Positions 42,692 through 52,340 of a stretch of 64,000 nucleotides of DNA are shown one piece after another. Origin of the DNA: Rummeliibacillus pycnus_B (GTDB taxonomy: Bacteria > Bacillota > Bacilli > Bacillales_A > Planococcaceae). The DNA lies in NCBI RefSeq assembly GCF_050459865.1, contig NZ_JBCMNM010000031.1:21139-85138 (forward strand), given 5' to 3'. Position 1 is the stretch's first letter, and each line of letters begins with the position of its first letter. A model generated the notes under the pieces. The model was given only the letters and a program-made list of their open reading frames with translations. It ran no database searches and was not told the origin of the DNA. Position numbers and translations under genes: made by a program.

Positions 42692-43981
42692 TTAAATTAA
42701 TCCTTTACCATTTCGAGCAGCTTTCATATCTGAATTTAACGTTTCAAAGAATTCTTCGTTGGTTTTGGTATTGCGTAATTTTTTTAAGAAACGTTCTGCA
42801 AAATCAGGTGAGTCTGAGAATGTTTTGCGAATTGCCCAAAGCTTATCAAGTTGTTCTTTTGGAATCAACAATTCTTCTTTTCGCGTACCGGAACGACGAA
42901 TATCAATTGCAGGGAAAATACGACGTTCTGCTAGACTTCGATCTAGATGCAACTCTAAATTCCCAGTACCTTTGAATTCTTCATAGATTACTTCATCCAT
43001 ACGTGAGCCCGTATCGATAAGAGCCGTCGCTAAAATTGTTAAACTACCGCCTTCTTCGATATTTCGTGCTGCACCAAAGAATCGTTTTGGTCTATGGAAT
43101 GCGGCTGGATCAATACCACCTGATAATGTTCGTCCACTTGGAGGAATTACTAGATTATACGCACGAGCAAGTCTTGTAATAGAGTCCATTAGAATAATAA
43201 CATCGCGTTTGTGCTCTACAAGTCGCATAGCTCGTTCTAAAACAAGTTCCGCTACTTTTACGTGATTTTCTGGTAATTCGTCAAATGTTGAACTTACCAC
43301 ATCTGCTTTTACTGAACGCTCAATATCAGTTACTTCTTCTGGTCGTTCATCAATTAATAGTACGATTAATTCAGATTCTGGATATTTCTCCGTAATTGCA
43401 TTAGCAACTTCTTTTAATAGCAATGTTTTACCTGCTTTTGGTGGAGCTACGATTAATCCACGTTGTCCGAAACCAACTGGTGCCACTAAATCCATAATAC
43501 GTGTAGATAGTTTTGTTGGAGTCGTTTCCAGTTTGACATGTCGATCTGGATATAATGGAGTAAGTGCTGGGAAGTGAACGCGTTCTTTCGCTACTTCAGG
43601 ATCTTCACCATTTACTGCTTCTACATGTAAAAGACCATAGTAACGTTCATTTTCTTTTGGTGGACGAACTTTCCCCGTTACTTTATCGCCATTACGAAGA
43701 CTGAAACGGCGAATTTGAGATGCCGAAATATAGATATCTTCTGAACTTGGTGAATAGTTAATAGGACGTAAGAAACCAAAGCCCTCTTGTTGAATAATTT
43801 CTAAGACACCTTCCATGAAGAAATAACCTTCACTTTCAGCTCGTGATTTTAGAATTGCAAAAATTAATTCCTTTTTAGTTAACTTTCCATAATATGAAAT
43901 TTTGTATTCTCGTGCAAGCGCATACAGGTCCTTTAATTTCATATCCTCTAATTGAGAAATTGTCATTGTCGTCATAGGCAT
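42692..43981 (-). CDS. rho: Transcription termination factor Rho
   Basis: 429 residues. Rho_N helix-extension-helix (about 10-50), cold-shock RNA-binding domain (EGFGFLRPINYSPSSEDIYIS) and RecA-like motor with Walker A PPKAGKTLLLKE and the secondary RNA-binding Q/R loops. Length close to B. subtilis Rho (427). Located between glpX and rpmE as in B. subtilis. Confidence 0.98.
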   Translation of the reverse strand: MPMTTMTISQLEDMKLKDLYALAREYKISYYGKLTKKELIFAILKSRAESEGYFFMEGVLEIIQQEGFGFLRPINYSPSSEDIYISASQIRRFSLRNGDKVTGKVRPPKENERYYGLLHVEAVNGEDPEVAKERVHFPALTPLYPDRHVKLETTPTKLSTRIMDLVAPVGFGQRGLIVAPPKAGKTLLLKEVANAITEKYPESELIVLLIDERPEEVTDIERSVKADVVSSTFDELPENHVKVAELVLERAMRLVEHKRDVIILMDSITRLARAYNLVIPPSGRTLSGGIDPAAFHRPKRFFGAARNIEEGGSLTILATALIDTGSRMDEVIYEEFKGTGNLELHLDRSLAERRIFPAIDIRRSGTRKEELLIPKEQLDKLWAIRKTFSDSPDFAERFLKKLRNTKTNEEFFETLNSDMKAARNGKGLI

Positions 43982-44076
43982 AACACCACTCTTAATAGTA
44001 TATTGTTTTTGAAAAATATTCGAAATATGGTATGTGAGTTTTGCGAGTTTTTGAATGGAATGAACATTAAGAAGAA

Positions 44077-44094
44077 GCCCGGCTAATGCCGGGC
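44077..44094 (-). terminator. Terminator after glpX
   Basis: Stem GCCCGGC/GCCGGGC with a 4-nt loop, then TTCTTCTT on the minus strand, 16 bp after the stop. Confidence 0.7.
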
Positions 44095-44109
44095 AAGTAA
44101 AATTGAAGT

Positions 44110-45078
44110 TTAGTCTTGCATAAATAGTTTTGGTTTTTTAGTTAAACTATGTCTGCCTTCGATAAAACGAACAGTTCCTGATTTTGCACGCATTACGACT
44201 GATTCTGTTGTGCAGTGCCCACCTTTAAATTGGACACCTTTCAATAGTTCACCGTCTGTTACTCCAGTTGCAGCGAAGATTGCGTCATCACCTTTCACTA
44301 GATCATCCATTTTCAACACTTTATTGACTTCGATGCCCATTTTATGGCAACGTTCAATTTCTTCATCATTTGAAGGAACAAGTTTACCTTGGAATTCTCC
44401 TCCAAGACATTTTAATGCTACAGCTGCAATTACACCCTCTGGTGCACCACCTGTACCAAATAGAATATCAACACCTGTTTCATCAAATGCAGTGTTAATT
44501 GCTGCTGCTACATCACCATCTGAGATAAATTTAATACGCGCACCAGCTGCACGAATTTGATCAACGATTGGTTGGTGACGTTCACGATTTAGTAAAGTAG
44601 CTACTACGTCTTCGATATTTTTATGTTTGGCTTCTGCTACTGCTCGTAAGTTGTCAATAACAGATGCATTAATATCGATTTTACCTGCTGCTTCTGGACC
44701 AACTGCGATTTTTTCCATATACATATCAGGTGCATGGAGTAAGTTACCGCGGTCAGCGATAGCTAATACTGTTAGTGCATTACCACTACCTGCTGCTACG
44801 ATGTTTGTACCTTCTAGTGGATCAACTGCAATGTCTACTTGAGGACCATTTGGATCAGAGCCCAACTTTTCACCGATATAAAGCATAGGTGCTTCGTCCA
44901 TTTCTCCTTCGCCAATTACAACGACTGCGTCCATTGGAATTGAATCGAATACTTCGCGCATTGCTGTAGTTGCTGCGTCGTCAGCCTCCATTTTTAACCC
45001 ACGGCCCATCCATCTTGCTGAGGCGATTGCTGCCGCTTCTGTTACACGTACTACTTCCATTGATAAACTGCGTTTCAT
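44110..45078 (-). CDS. glpX: Fructose-1,6-bisphosphatase, class II
   Basis: 322 residues. Gluconeogenic removal of the C1 phosphate. Metal-binding DAVVVIGEGEMDEAP and DPLEGTN, plus FGTGGAPEGVI. Matches B. subtilis GlpX/YwjI (321 residues), the copy between rho and murAB. Confidence 0.97.
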   Translation of the reverse strand: MKRSLSMEVVRVTEAAAIASARWMGRGLKMEADDAATTAMREVFDSIPMDAVVVIGEGEMDEAPMLYIGEKLGSDPNGPQVDIAVDPLEGTNIVAAGSGNALTVLAIADRGNLLHAPDMYMEKIAVGPEAAGKIDINASVIDNLRAVAEAKHKNIEDVVATLLNRERHQPIVDQIRAAGARIKFISDGDVAAAINTAFDETGVDILFGTGGAPEGVIAAVALKCLGGEFQGKLVPSNDEEIERCHKMGIEVNKVLKMDDLVKGDDAIFAATGVTDGELLKGVQFKGGHCTTESVVMRAKSGTVRFIEGRHSLTKKPKLFMQD

Positions 45079-45171
45079 CTTTTACTGTTCCTCCCGTTTT
45101 CCTGTCTTTTGACTGGAATCGTTTCAAACTAAACCTATTATAGCACACAGAACTTAGCGTGCGGATTTTTT

Positions 45172-46464
45172 TCAGTTTGATCTATTTATCACACTACTTT
45201 TGGAATCCGGTTCAATTGTTTCTTTTTGGATATCTGCACCTAAATCCTGCAGTTTAGCAATAATATCGCTATATCCGCGTTCGACGTGGTAGATATCATG
45301 AATTTCCGTTTCACCTTTAGCAAGTAATCCTGCAATAATTAAAGCAGCCCCTGCACGCAAATCTGTAGCAGTAACTGTAGCAGCCTCTAACTTACTAGGT
45401 CCAGTTATAATGGCAGAACGCCCTTCTACTTTTGCATTTGCATTCATTCTGATAATTTCATCAATATGTTTGAAACGAGCCGAATAGATTGTATCTGTAA
45501 CAATAGAAGAACCATTCGCTTGTGTTAATAGAACAGTAAAAGGTTGTTGTAGATCAGTTGGGAATCCTGGGTATACAAGCGTTTTAATATCGACTGATTT
45601 TAGCGCTTCTGTTTTCGGAATGATAATACGCTCTTCTTCTTCAATTACTTTGACGCCCATCTCACGTAATTTAGCAGTCACTGCTTCTAAATGTAGTGGG
45701 ATTACATTATCGATGATTACACCATCCCCTACTGCAGCAGCCATAATCATATATGTCCCTGCTTCAATACGGTCTGGAATGATGGTATGGTTTGTACCAT
45801 GTAGTTCTTCTACACCTTCGATACGAATAACATTTGTACCAGCACCTTTGATCTTGGCACCCATATTTGTTAATAATGTGGCAACATCAATAATTTCAGG
45901 TTCCTTTGCAGCATTTTCAATAACTGTCTTGCCTTTTGCTAACACTGCTGCAAGCATAATGTTAATCGTAGCACCTACACTACTTACATCTAAGTAAATT
46001 TTTGCACCGTGTAGTTCTTCTGCACGTAAATAAATGGCACCGTGTTCATTTGTAACTTGTGCACCTAAAGCTTCAAAACCTTTAATATGTTGGTCAATTG
46101 GGCGTGGTCCTAAATGGCACCCACCTGGTAAACCAATTACGGCTTTTTTGAAGCGGCCAAGCATAGCACCCATCAAGTAATAAGAAGCACGTAGTTTTTT
46201 GACATTGCCATTTGGTAATGGCATATCAATCATTGGACTAGGATCTATTACCATTTGACCGTCTTTAAATTCAACTTCTCCGCCAATTTCTTCAAGTAAA
46301 GCTTTCAATGTCCAAACATCTAAAATTTCTGGTAATCCTTCAATCGTTACAGGAGAATTAGCCAAAATAGAAGCTGGAATTAAAGCAACTGCACTATTTT
46401 TAGCACCACTAACTTTAATGGTACCTTTTAAATGTTTTTCTCCTGTAATTTTATATACGTCCAT
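45172..46464 (-). CDS. murAB: UDP-N-acetylglucosamine 1-carboxyvinyltransferase MurAB (MurZ)
   Basis: 430 residues, second MurA paralogue. PEP-binding Cys116 is in LPGGCHLGPRPIDQH. Shares the family fold and many blocks with the product at 19884. Next to tal and fbaA, as murAB is in B. subtilis. Redundant or condition-specific enzyme. Confidence 0.95.
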   Translation of the reverse strand: MDVYKITGEKHLKGTIKVSGAKNSAVALIPASILANSPVTIEGLPEILDVWTLKALLEEIGGEVEFKDGQMVIDPSPMIDMPLPNGNVKKLRASYYLMGAMLGRFKKAVIGLPGGCHLGPRPIDQHIKGFEALGAQVTNEHGAIYLRAEELHGAKIYLDVSSVGATINIMLAAVLAKGKTVIENAAKEPEIIDVATLLTNMGAKIKGAGTNVIRIEGVEELHGTNHTIIPDRIEAGTYMIMAAAVGDGVIIDNVIPLHLEAVTAKLREMGVKVIEEEERIIIPKTEALKSVDIKTLVYPGFPTDLQQPFTVLLTQANGSSIVTDTIYSARFKHIDEIIRMNANAKVEGRSAIITGPSKLEAATVTATDLRAGAALIIAGLLAKGETEIHDIYHVERGYSDIIAKLQDLGADIQKETIEPDSKSSVINRSN

Positions 46465-46478
46465 GGGAATCTCCTTAA

Positions 46479-47126
46479 TTATTTATCTTTATTTGCCCAG
46501 TCATTCATAAATCCTTCAATTCCTTTATCTGTCAAAGGATGACTGAATAATTGTTTTAATACTTTAAATGGTGTAGTTGCAATGTGTGCGCCTGCAAGAG
46601 CAGCTTCTGTGATGTGTTGTGGATGACGGATAGAAGCAGCAATAATTTGAGTCGGAAGCTCATGAATTGCAAAGATTTCAGCAATTTCACGTACTAATTC
46701 AGTACCATCTTGACCGATATCATCTAAACGACCTAAGAATGGAGAAACATAAGTTGCACCTGCACGTGCAGCAAGTAAAGCTTGGTTTGCACTGAAGATT
46801 AATGTAACGTTTGTTTTGATTCCTTCTTTAGAAAGAGTTGAACATGCTGTCAAACCTGCTGGTGTCATTGGTAATTTAACTGTGATGTTTGGTGCAATTT
46901 TAGCTAGTTCGTGACCTTCTTTAATCATACCTTCAGCATCTAATGAAATTACTTCCCCGCTAACTGAGCCATCTACTAAGTCAGCAATTTCTTTTAAACG
47001 ATCATGGAATGAAACGTTTTTTTCTTTCGCTACTAAAGATGGGTTTGTTGTAACACCAGAGATAATCCCCCATGAATGTGCTTCTTTAATTTCTTCAAAA
47101 TTTGCTGTATCGATAAAAAATTTCAA
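46479..47126 (-). CDS. tal: Transaldolase (short MipB/TalC type)
   Basis: 215 residues from TTG 47126 (SD AGGAGG 8 nt upstream; family start KFFIDTANFEEI). The Schiff-base Lys is in NITVKLPMT. Pentose-phosphate pathway enzyme, decameric short type. Follows fbaA by about 90 bp; 14 bp before murAB. Confidence 0.95.
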   Translation of the reverse strand: MKFFIDTANFEEIKEAHSWGIISGVTTNPSLVAKEKNVSFHDRLKEIADLVDGSVSGEVISLDAEGMIKEGHELAKIAPNITVKLPMTPAGLTACSTLSKEGIKTNVTLIFSANQALLAARAGATYVSPFLGRLDDIGQDGTELVREIAEIFAIHELPTQIIAASIRHPQHITEAALAGAHIATTPFKVLKQLFSHPLTDKGIEGFMNDWANKDK

Positions 47127-47215
47127 TTTATATTCCTCCTGAATGATGGAAAAATGGAGAAGATTCGATTCCATGACCGATATCTTCTCCTATTTCTCTC
47201 TACTAAAATATATGC

Positions 47216-48070
47216 TTAAGCTTGTTGAGAGCTACCAAATTCGCGCATTTTGCCAATAACAGTTGCTTTAATCGCTTCACGAGCAGGTCCTAAGAATTTA
47301 CGTGGATCGTAAGTTTGTTTATCATTGTCCAAGAATTCACGAATCACTTTTGTAGCAGCGATTTGATTTTCAGTATTTACATTAATTTTCGCAGTTCCTA
47401 AAGAAATAGAACGTTGAATATCTTTTGTAGGGATACCAGTACCACCATGTAGTACTAATGGAAGCCCAGCTAGTCCTGAGATTTCTTCCATTTCTTTGAA
47501 GCCTAAGTTTGGTTCACCGTGGTATGGGCCATGAACTGAGCCAAGTGCTGGTGCTAAGCAATCAATTGAAGTTGCTTCAACCATTTTACGGCATTCCTCT
47601 GGATCGGCATACATGATACCACCAATAACGCCATCTTCATCTCCGCCTACTGTACCAAGTTCTGCTTCAACTGATACGCCATGTGCATGCGCATACTCAA
47701 CAACTTTTGAAGTGATTTCAATGTTTTCTTCGAACGGATGATGAGAAGCATCAATCATTACAGATGTGAAACCTGCATCTACTGCTTCTTTACATTTTTC
47801 GAAGCTAGAACCGTGATCTAAGTGGATTGCTACTGGTACAGTTGTTTTGTAGCTTTCCATTAGTCCTTTAACCATTTGGACTACAGCTACAAAGCCGCCC
47901 ATATATTTGCCAGCACCTTCAGATACACCAAGAATTACTGGTGATTTTTCTTCTTCTGCTGCTTGTAGAATCGCTTGAGTCCATTCAAGGTTATTGATAT
48001 TGAATTGACCAACAGCATATCCATTTTCTCTTGCTGTAATTAACATTTCTTTCATTGAAACCAAAGCCAT
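47216..48070 (-). CDS. fbaA: Fructose-bisphosphate aldolase, class II
   Basis: 284 residues from ATG 48070 (SD AAAGGAGG; family start MxLVSMxEML). Zinc His ligands in IHLDHGSSFEKC and ASHHPFEEN, and in the GSVHGPY and VLHGGTG blocks. Glycolysis/gluconeogenesis. Directly downstream of spo0F. Confidence 0.98.
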   Translation of the reverse strand: MALVSMKEMLITARENGYAVGQFNINNLEWTQAILQAAEEEKSPVILGVSEGAGKYMGGFVAVVQMVKGLMESYKTTVPVAIHLDHGSSFEKCKEAVDAGFTSVMIDASHHPFEENIEITSKVVEYAHAHGVSVEAELGTVGGDEDGVIGGIMYADPEECRKMVEATSIDCLAPALGSVHGPYHGEPNLGFKEMEEISGLAGLPLVLHGGTGIPTKDIQRSISLGTAKINVNTENQIAATKVIREFLDNDKQTYDPRKFLGPAREAIKATVIGKMREFGSSQQA

Positions 48071-48164
48071 TAGTAAATCCTCCTTTAGGATGTAGCATAG
48101 TACTAAATTGAATAATAACACTATCATAATAACAAAAAGAATAAGCATTGACCACCGTCTATAC

Positions 48165-48524
48165 TTATTCTTTCAACAATTTGTTAATCGTATCCTTTAC
48201 TTCAAAAATATCAAACGGCTTTGTAAAAAAGTGGTTTGCTCCAAGTTCTTTTGCATTGCAAATTATATCCATATCACTATGACCTGTCATCATTACAACT
48301 GGTAGTGATGCGAACAAGTTTTTAATATGTTTTAAAATTTCTAATCCATTCATTCCTGGAATCTTCATATCTAGTAAAACACAATCTAATTTCGTGTTTT
48401 CTATATATTGAATAGCCTCTGCTCCATTTGACGCTAGAAACGTTTCATAGCCATCATTTTTAAAGACTTCATTTAGCAGTAGTCGTATACCTTGTTGATC
48501 ATCGACGATTAATATTTTTTTCAC
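48165..48524 (-). CDS. spo0F: Sporulation phosphorelay response regulator Spo0F
   Basis: 119 residues from GTG 48524 (SD AAGGAG). Stand-alone receiver domain: acidic pair DD at 8-9, phosphoacceptor Asp52 in LLDMKIPGMNG, Thr in MMTGHSD, Lys in FTKPFDI. Receives phosphate from sporulation kinases and passes it to Spo0B. A sigma-H-type promoter lies upstream, divergent from ywjG. Confidence 0.96.
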   Translation of the reverse strand: MKKILIVDDQQGIRLLLNEVFKNDGYETFLASNGAEAIQYIENTKLDCVLLDMKIPGMNGLEILKHIKNLFASLPVVMMTGHSDMDIICNAKELGANHFFTKPFDIFEVKDTINKLLKE

Positions 48525-48560
48525 TTTACTCTACTCCTTATTGTGCCATCCATATATAGT

Positions 48561-48587
48561 ATTCGTGCATACTATTTATTCTCCTGC
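48561..48587 (-). promoter_or_regulatory. spo0F: Sigma-H promoter of spo0F
   Basis: Minus strand GCAGGAGAA and CACGAAT separated by 11 bp, close to the sigma-H consensus; spo0F of B. subtilis also has a sigma-H promoter. Confidence 0.6.
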
Positions 48588-48668
48588 ATAAATTTTCAAA
48601 AATATACATTTTCTATTTTTGCAATTAAAATCACCCAACTCTATAATGAATGTCATGAGGTGAATAGA

Positions 48669-49187
48669 ATGTTAAAAATGTTATCTACTCAAGTTGCCGG
48701 ATTACTTCAACGAGTTGCTACTAATCAAGAAGAAGCAATTGAAGAATCTGCACGCTTATTAGCTCAAGCTGGTGCCTTTGAAGGCGTTGTTTACTTTGCT
48801 TGTTTTGATGAATTACAAGCAATTGAAATAAACGCGTTACATGCGGCTGAGCCTTTCAAAAAATTACTTCCTTGGACGAAAGATGTGGAAATAACTGATA
48901 TAGATCGTGTTTGTATTTTCACTCGTAATACAAATCATCCAAACGCTTTAGCTTTAGCTCGTAAGCTATATGATGCTTTTATCCCGTTTGCAGTTGTCGC
49001 AAATGAAAAAGAAGAAGATGCTGGCGAAATGGCTAACTTGTCATACACATATATTTCCATGGACATTAAAAAAGGATTGTTACCAAATGAATTAGGTGAA
49101 CGCATTGTTTTACCACATACGATGACAGCATTATTTATCTATGAAGCAATCAAAATGTCTTATGATGAAATGCTAGCAGGATTATAA
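48669..49187 (+). CDS. ywjG: DUF2529 protein YwjG
   Basis: 172 residues from ATG 48669 (SD GAGGTG). Resembles a SIS-like sugar-phosphate fold without a clear catalytic set; family DUF2529. Divergent from spo0F and convergent with pyrG, the B. subtilis arrangement. Function unknown. Confidence 0.88.
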   Translation: MLKMLSTQVAGLLQRVATNQEEAIEESARLLAQAGAFEGVVYFACFDELQAIEINALHAAEPFKKLLPWTKDVEITDIDRVCIFTRNTNHPNALALARKLYDAFIPFAVVANEKEEDAGEMANLSYTYISMDIKKGLLPNELGERIVLPHTMTALFIYEAIKMSYDEMLAGL

Positions 49188-49214
49188 ACCTAGAGTATTC
49201 ATTTATTTTTTAAG

Positions 49215-49251
49215 AAGGAGAATAAAGCTGATATTCGGCTTTATTCTCCTT
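49215..49251 (+). terminator. Terminator after ywjG
   Basis: Perfect 14-bp stem AAGGAGAATAAAGC/GCTTTATTCTCCTT, 9-nt loop, then TTGCTTTTT. Confidence 0.88.
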
Positions 49252-49334
49252 TTGCTTTTTATCACATAACGAAAGTGTTTTTTCCAACTCTCGACTTTAG
49301 AGTAGTAAGGTTTTAGTTTGTAGCAATAGTTAAA

Positions 49335-49363
49335 AGCCAGACTCTTATTGAAAGAGTCTGGCT
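49335..49363 (-). terminator. Terminator after pyrG
   Basis: Perfect 12-bp stem AGCCAGACTCTT/AAGAGTCTGGCT with a 5-nt loop; minus strand continues TTAACTATTG, a short U-run. Confidence 0.8.
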
Positions 49364-49378
49364 AGGTATCAAAATTGA

Positions 49379-50971
49379 TTATTTCACTGATGCACCGATG
49401 AAATCACGGAATAATGGTTGTGGGCGATTTGGACGAGAAGTGAATTCTGGGTGGAATTGAGATGCCACGAAGAATTTATTCTCTGGTAATTCAATAATTT
49501 CAACTAAACGACCGTCTGGTGAAGTACCTGAGAAGACTAGTCCTTCTGCTTCCATTGCTTCACGGTATTCGTTATTAAATTCATAACGATGACGGTGACG
49601 TTCATAGACTAATTCATCATCATAAATTTTTGCTGCAATAGAATTGTCTTTTAATTTACATGGATATAAACCAAGACGAAGTGTACCACCTAGATCTTCG
49701 ACGTCTTTTTGTTCTGGAAGTAAGTCGATGATTGGGTATTTTGTATCTGGATTTAATTCTGTAGAATGCGCACCTTCAAGTCCAAGTACGTTACGTGCAA
49801 ATTCAATCGTTGCAAGTTGCATACCAAGACAAATACCTAAGAATGGTACGTTGTTTTCGCGAGCATATTGAGTAGCAAGAATTTTCCCTTCAACACCACG
49901 ATCACCGAAACCACCTGGTACTAGAATACCATCAGCATCTTGAAGTAATTCTTTTACATTTTCAGGCGTTACATGTTCTGCATTAATTGCATTTACTTCA
50001 ATATCAGTGTCAAACGCATAACCTGCATGTTTAAGTGCTTCAACAACAGAAATGTAAGCGTCTTGCAATTCTACATATTTACCAACAAGAGCAATTTTTG
50101 TTGATTTTTTAAGGTTTTTCACTTTATTTACAAGTACTTTCCAATCTTCCATATCAGCTTCTGGAGCTTTAATGCCAAAGTGATCAAGTACGATATCATC
50201 TAAATCTTGAGATTGTAGAGCTAAAGGAATTTCATATAAATGATCTGCATCTACACATTCAATTACTTCATGTGGTTTAACGTCGCAGAATAATGCTAAT
50301 TTTTCTTTCATTTCTTGAGGTACTGGGCGATCTGTACGCACAACAAGAATGTTTGGTTGGATACCTAGAGAGCGTAATTCTTTTACAGAGTGTTGAGTTG
50401 GTTTTGTTTTTAACTCACCTGCTGCTGCAATATAAGGAATTAGTGTACAGTGTAAATAAAGTACGTTTTCATTTCCTAAATCACGTTTCATTTGGCGGAT
50501 TGCTTCAAGGAATGGTAATGATTCGATATCACCAACTGTACCACCAACTTCAGTGATAACGATATCAGCATTAGTTTCACGACCAGCGCGTTGAATACGA
50601 TCTTTAATTTCGTTTGTGATGTGTGGAATTACTTGTACAGTCCCACCATTGTAGTCACCACGACGTTCTTTTTTCAAAACAGTTGAGTATACTTTACCTG
50701 AAGTAACAGTTGAATGTTTACCTAAGTTGATGTCGATAAAACGTTCATAGTGACCAAGGTCTAGGTCTGTTTCAGCACCATCATCCGTTACGAATACTTC
50801 CCCATGTTGATATGGGCTCATTGTTCCTGGGTCAATATTGATATATGGGTCAAATTTTTGGATTGTTACGTCTAAACCTCGGTTTTTCAATAAACGTCCT
50901 AGTGATGCTGCTGTAATACCTTTGCCTAGTGATGAAACTACGCCGCCAGTTACAAAAATATATTTGGTCAA
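49379..50971 (-). CDS. pyrG: CTP synthase
   Basis: 530 residues from TTG 50971 (SD AAGGAGG 8 nt upstream; family start TKYIFVTGGVVSSLGKG). N-terminal amidoligase with GGVVSSLGKGI and C-terminal class I glutaminase with nucleophile Cys in LGICLGMQL and His-Glu in QFHPEF. Makes CTP from UTP. Controlled by the attenuator just upstream. Confidence 0.97.
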   Translation of the reverse strand: MTKYIFVTGGVVSSLGKGITAASLGRLLKNRGLDVTIQKFDPYINIDPGTMSPYQHGEVFVTDDGAETDLDLGHYERFIDINLGKHSTVTSGKVYSTVLKKERRGDYNGGTVQVIPHITNEIKDRIQRAGRETNADIVITEVGGTVGDIESLPFLEAIRQMKRDLGNENVLYLHCTLIPYIAAAGELKTKPTQHSVKELRSLGIQPNILVVRTDRPVPQEMKEKLALFCDVKPHEVIECVDADHLYEIPLALQSQDLDDIVLDHFGIKAPEADMEDWKVLVNKVKNLKKSTKIALVGKYVELQDAYISVVEALKHAGYAFDTDIEVNAINAEHVTPENVKELLQDADGILVPGGFGDRGVEGKILATQYARENNVPFLGICLGMQLATIEFARNVLGLEGAHSTELNPDTKYPIIDLLPEQKDVEDLGGTLRLGLYPCKLKDNSIAAKIYDDELVYERHRHRYEFNNEYREAMEAEGLVFSGTSPDGRLVEIIELPENKFFVASQFHPEFTSRPNRPQPLFRDFIGASVK

Positions 50972-51025
50972 TGCAAATTCCTCCTTGATGGTAGTGTTTC
51001 TAAAACACTTATAAAAAATACAAAA

Positions 51026-51132
51026 ACGCTCCTCCCGCAATAAATTGCAGGGGGAGCGTATAATTTATACGGTCAATCTCCTTTTTTAAGGAGCCCAAGT
51101 AAAAGGGTATATGATATTACCTAAGTTGTCAA
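51026..51132 (-). promoter_or_regulatory. pyrG: pyrG promoter and CTP-sensing reiterative-transcription attenuator
   Basis: Minus strand TTGACA (51127-51132), 17-bp spacer, TACCCT (51104-51109), and 7 nt later a GGGCTCC start at 51096. About 35 nt down lies the terminator ACGCTCCCCC...GGGAGGAGCGT (51026-51059) followed by TTTTTG. In B. subtilis low CTP makes RNA polymerase add extra G residues after GGG; the poly-G then pairs with the pyrimidine arm of the terminator. All parts are present here. Confidence 0.85.
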
Positions 51133-51136
51133 GATG

Positions 51137-51700
51137 TTATTCTTTTTCTTTGTCTTCTAATTCATCATCATCTAGTTCTTCTTCTTCTTCATCAATATCA
51201 AAATCTTCATCCTCGATATCAATGTCTTCATCTAAATCTTCATCTTCGATTCCTTCGATATCAGCAGAATCAAAGTCTTCTTCATCTTCGACTTCTTCAT
51301 CATCTTCATTATCATGTACAAATTCATCGAAGTCTTCATCAAATTCGATTTCATCTTCATCAAGATCTTCAAGATCTTCTTCATCAACAGCTTTAGATTT
51401 TTTCTTACGAATTTTAACAGTTGGTGCTGTTTCTTCTTCAACTTGATCGATTGCATACCATTCACGGATTCCCCAGCGATTTTCGCCTAATACGATGAAA
51501 CGACCATCAATGTTGATATCTGTATAGAATTGGATAGATGCTGCTTTTATTTCTTCTGGAGTGCGAGCGCCTAGATCAGTAATCGCTTGCAGAATTTCAG
51601 CAAATACCAATGGTTGGTGTTTTTCTTCTAAGATAGCATACGTTAAGTTGATTAATGATTCTTCTGTTAATTGTTCTTGATTTAAATCACGAAGGTTCAA
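51137..51700 (-). CDS. rpoE: DNA-directed RNA polymerase delta subunit
   Basis: 187 residues from TTG 51700 (SD AAAGGA at suitable distance); a GTG three codons earlier is almost on top of the SD. Residues 1-85 are the HARE-HTH domain (FYTDINIDGRFIVLGENRWGIREW), the rest an almost pure Asp/Glu tail. Displaces nucleic acid from RNA polymerase and speeds recycling. Directly upstream of pyrG, as in B. subtilis. Confidence 0.95.
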   Translation of the reverse strand: MNLRDLNQEQLTEESLINLTYAILEEKHQPLVFAEILQAITDLGARTPEEIKAASIQFYTDINIDGRFIVLGENRWGIREWYAIDQVEEETAPTVKIRKKKSKAVDEEDLEDLDEDEIEFDEDFDEFVHDNEDDEEVEDEEDFDSADIEGIEDEDLDEDIDIEDEDFDIDEEEEELDDDELEDKEKE

Positions 51701-51771
51701 TTCGTGCACGTCCTTTCTTCTTCATAAACATAATATCCATTATAAACAATTATACTTAATTTTCGCTACAA

Positions 51772-51930
51772 TCAATTCTTCTTTTTTTCGATTCGCAAAC
51801 GATAGAAACCATAACTAAACAAATATATTGCGAGAAGAAGGAATGAAATAGCTCCTAATTGCTTATCATATATATAGTAAGTTAGTACAAAGCACAATAT
51901 AATAATCATGAAATGCATCACGATTTTCAC
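51772..51930 (-). CDS. Small two-helix membrane protein (52 aa)
   Basis: GTG at 51930 follows SD AAGGAGTGA and a sigma-A-like promoter. The 52-codon frame encodes MKIVMHFMIII..., two hydrophobic helices (about 5-21 and 26-41) around a charged turn (YDKQLG), and a basic tail RLRIEKKKN. The positive C-terminus suggests both ends are cytoplasmic. Below the length limit of most callers. No family recognised. It lies 71 bp upstream of rpoE in the same direction, so it may be cotranscribed. Confidence 0.65.
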   Translation of the reverse strand: MKIVMHFMIIILCFVLTYYIYDKQLGAISFLLLAIYLFSYGFYRLRIEKKKN

Positions 51931-52340
51931 TGTACCGTCACTCCTTCAGAATAGTCTAATCATTTTTACTTAATAAAGTCAAAAAGAAGGCCTAATCTAT
52001 TGACTAGACACTTCGTAGTTATATCAATTAATTGAAAAGCTTCTATTTTTTTTGAATTTCCTCTGTTGAATAAGCATACTCCTCAATTGCTTATTCGTAA
52101 AGTGGAAGTACAATTTAAACTGATTTATGACTAATTGAAGGAATGGAAGTTTTTTCTTTTTGATCTAAACTTTGATTCTTTTTATACATATTACGTTTTA
52201 TTATGGACTGATTTAGACTAATCTAGTCAAAGATTTCGTCATTGATTGTTGCTATTTATTGGAACTACTTAGATACTTCCTTGCACTACTCAGCTTCTTT
52301 TTTAAACTACGTAGTAATTGCTGCAGCTAACCCCATTTCG
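51931..52340. other. Intergenic region upstream of the small membrane protein
   Basis: On the minus strand TTGACT (51977-51982) and TAGACT (51953-51958) with an 18-bp spacer form a plausible promoter. The remaining 350 bp hold nothing I can support. Confidence 0.5.

Noticed and set aside
51111..51446. 111-residue serine-rich plus-strand ORF
   Set aside because: It is the reverse complement of the Asp/Glu-rich tail of rpoE; codon bias creates the open frame. No SD.
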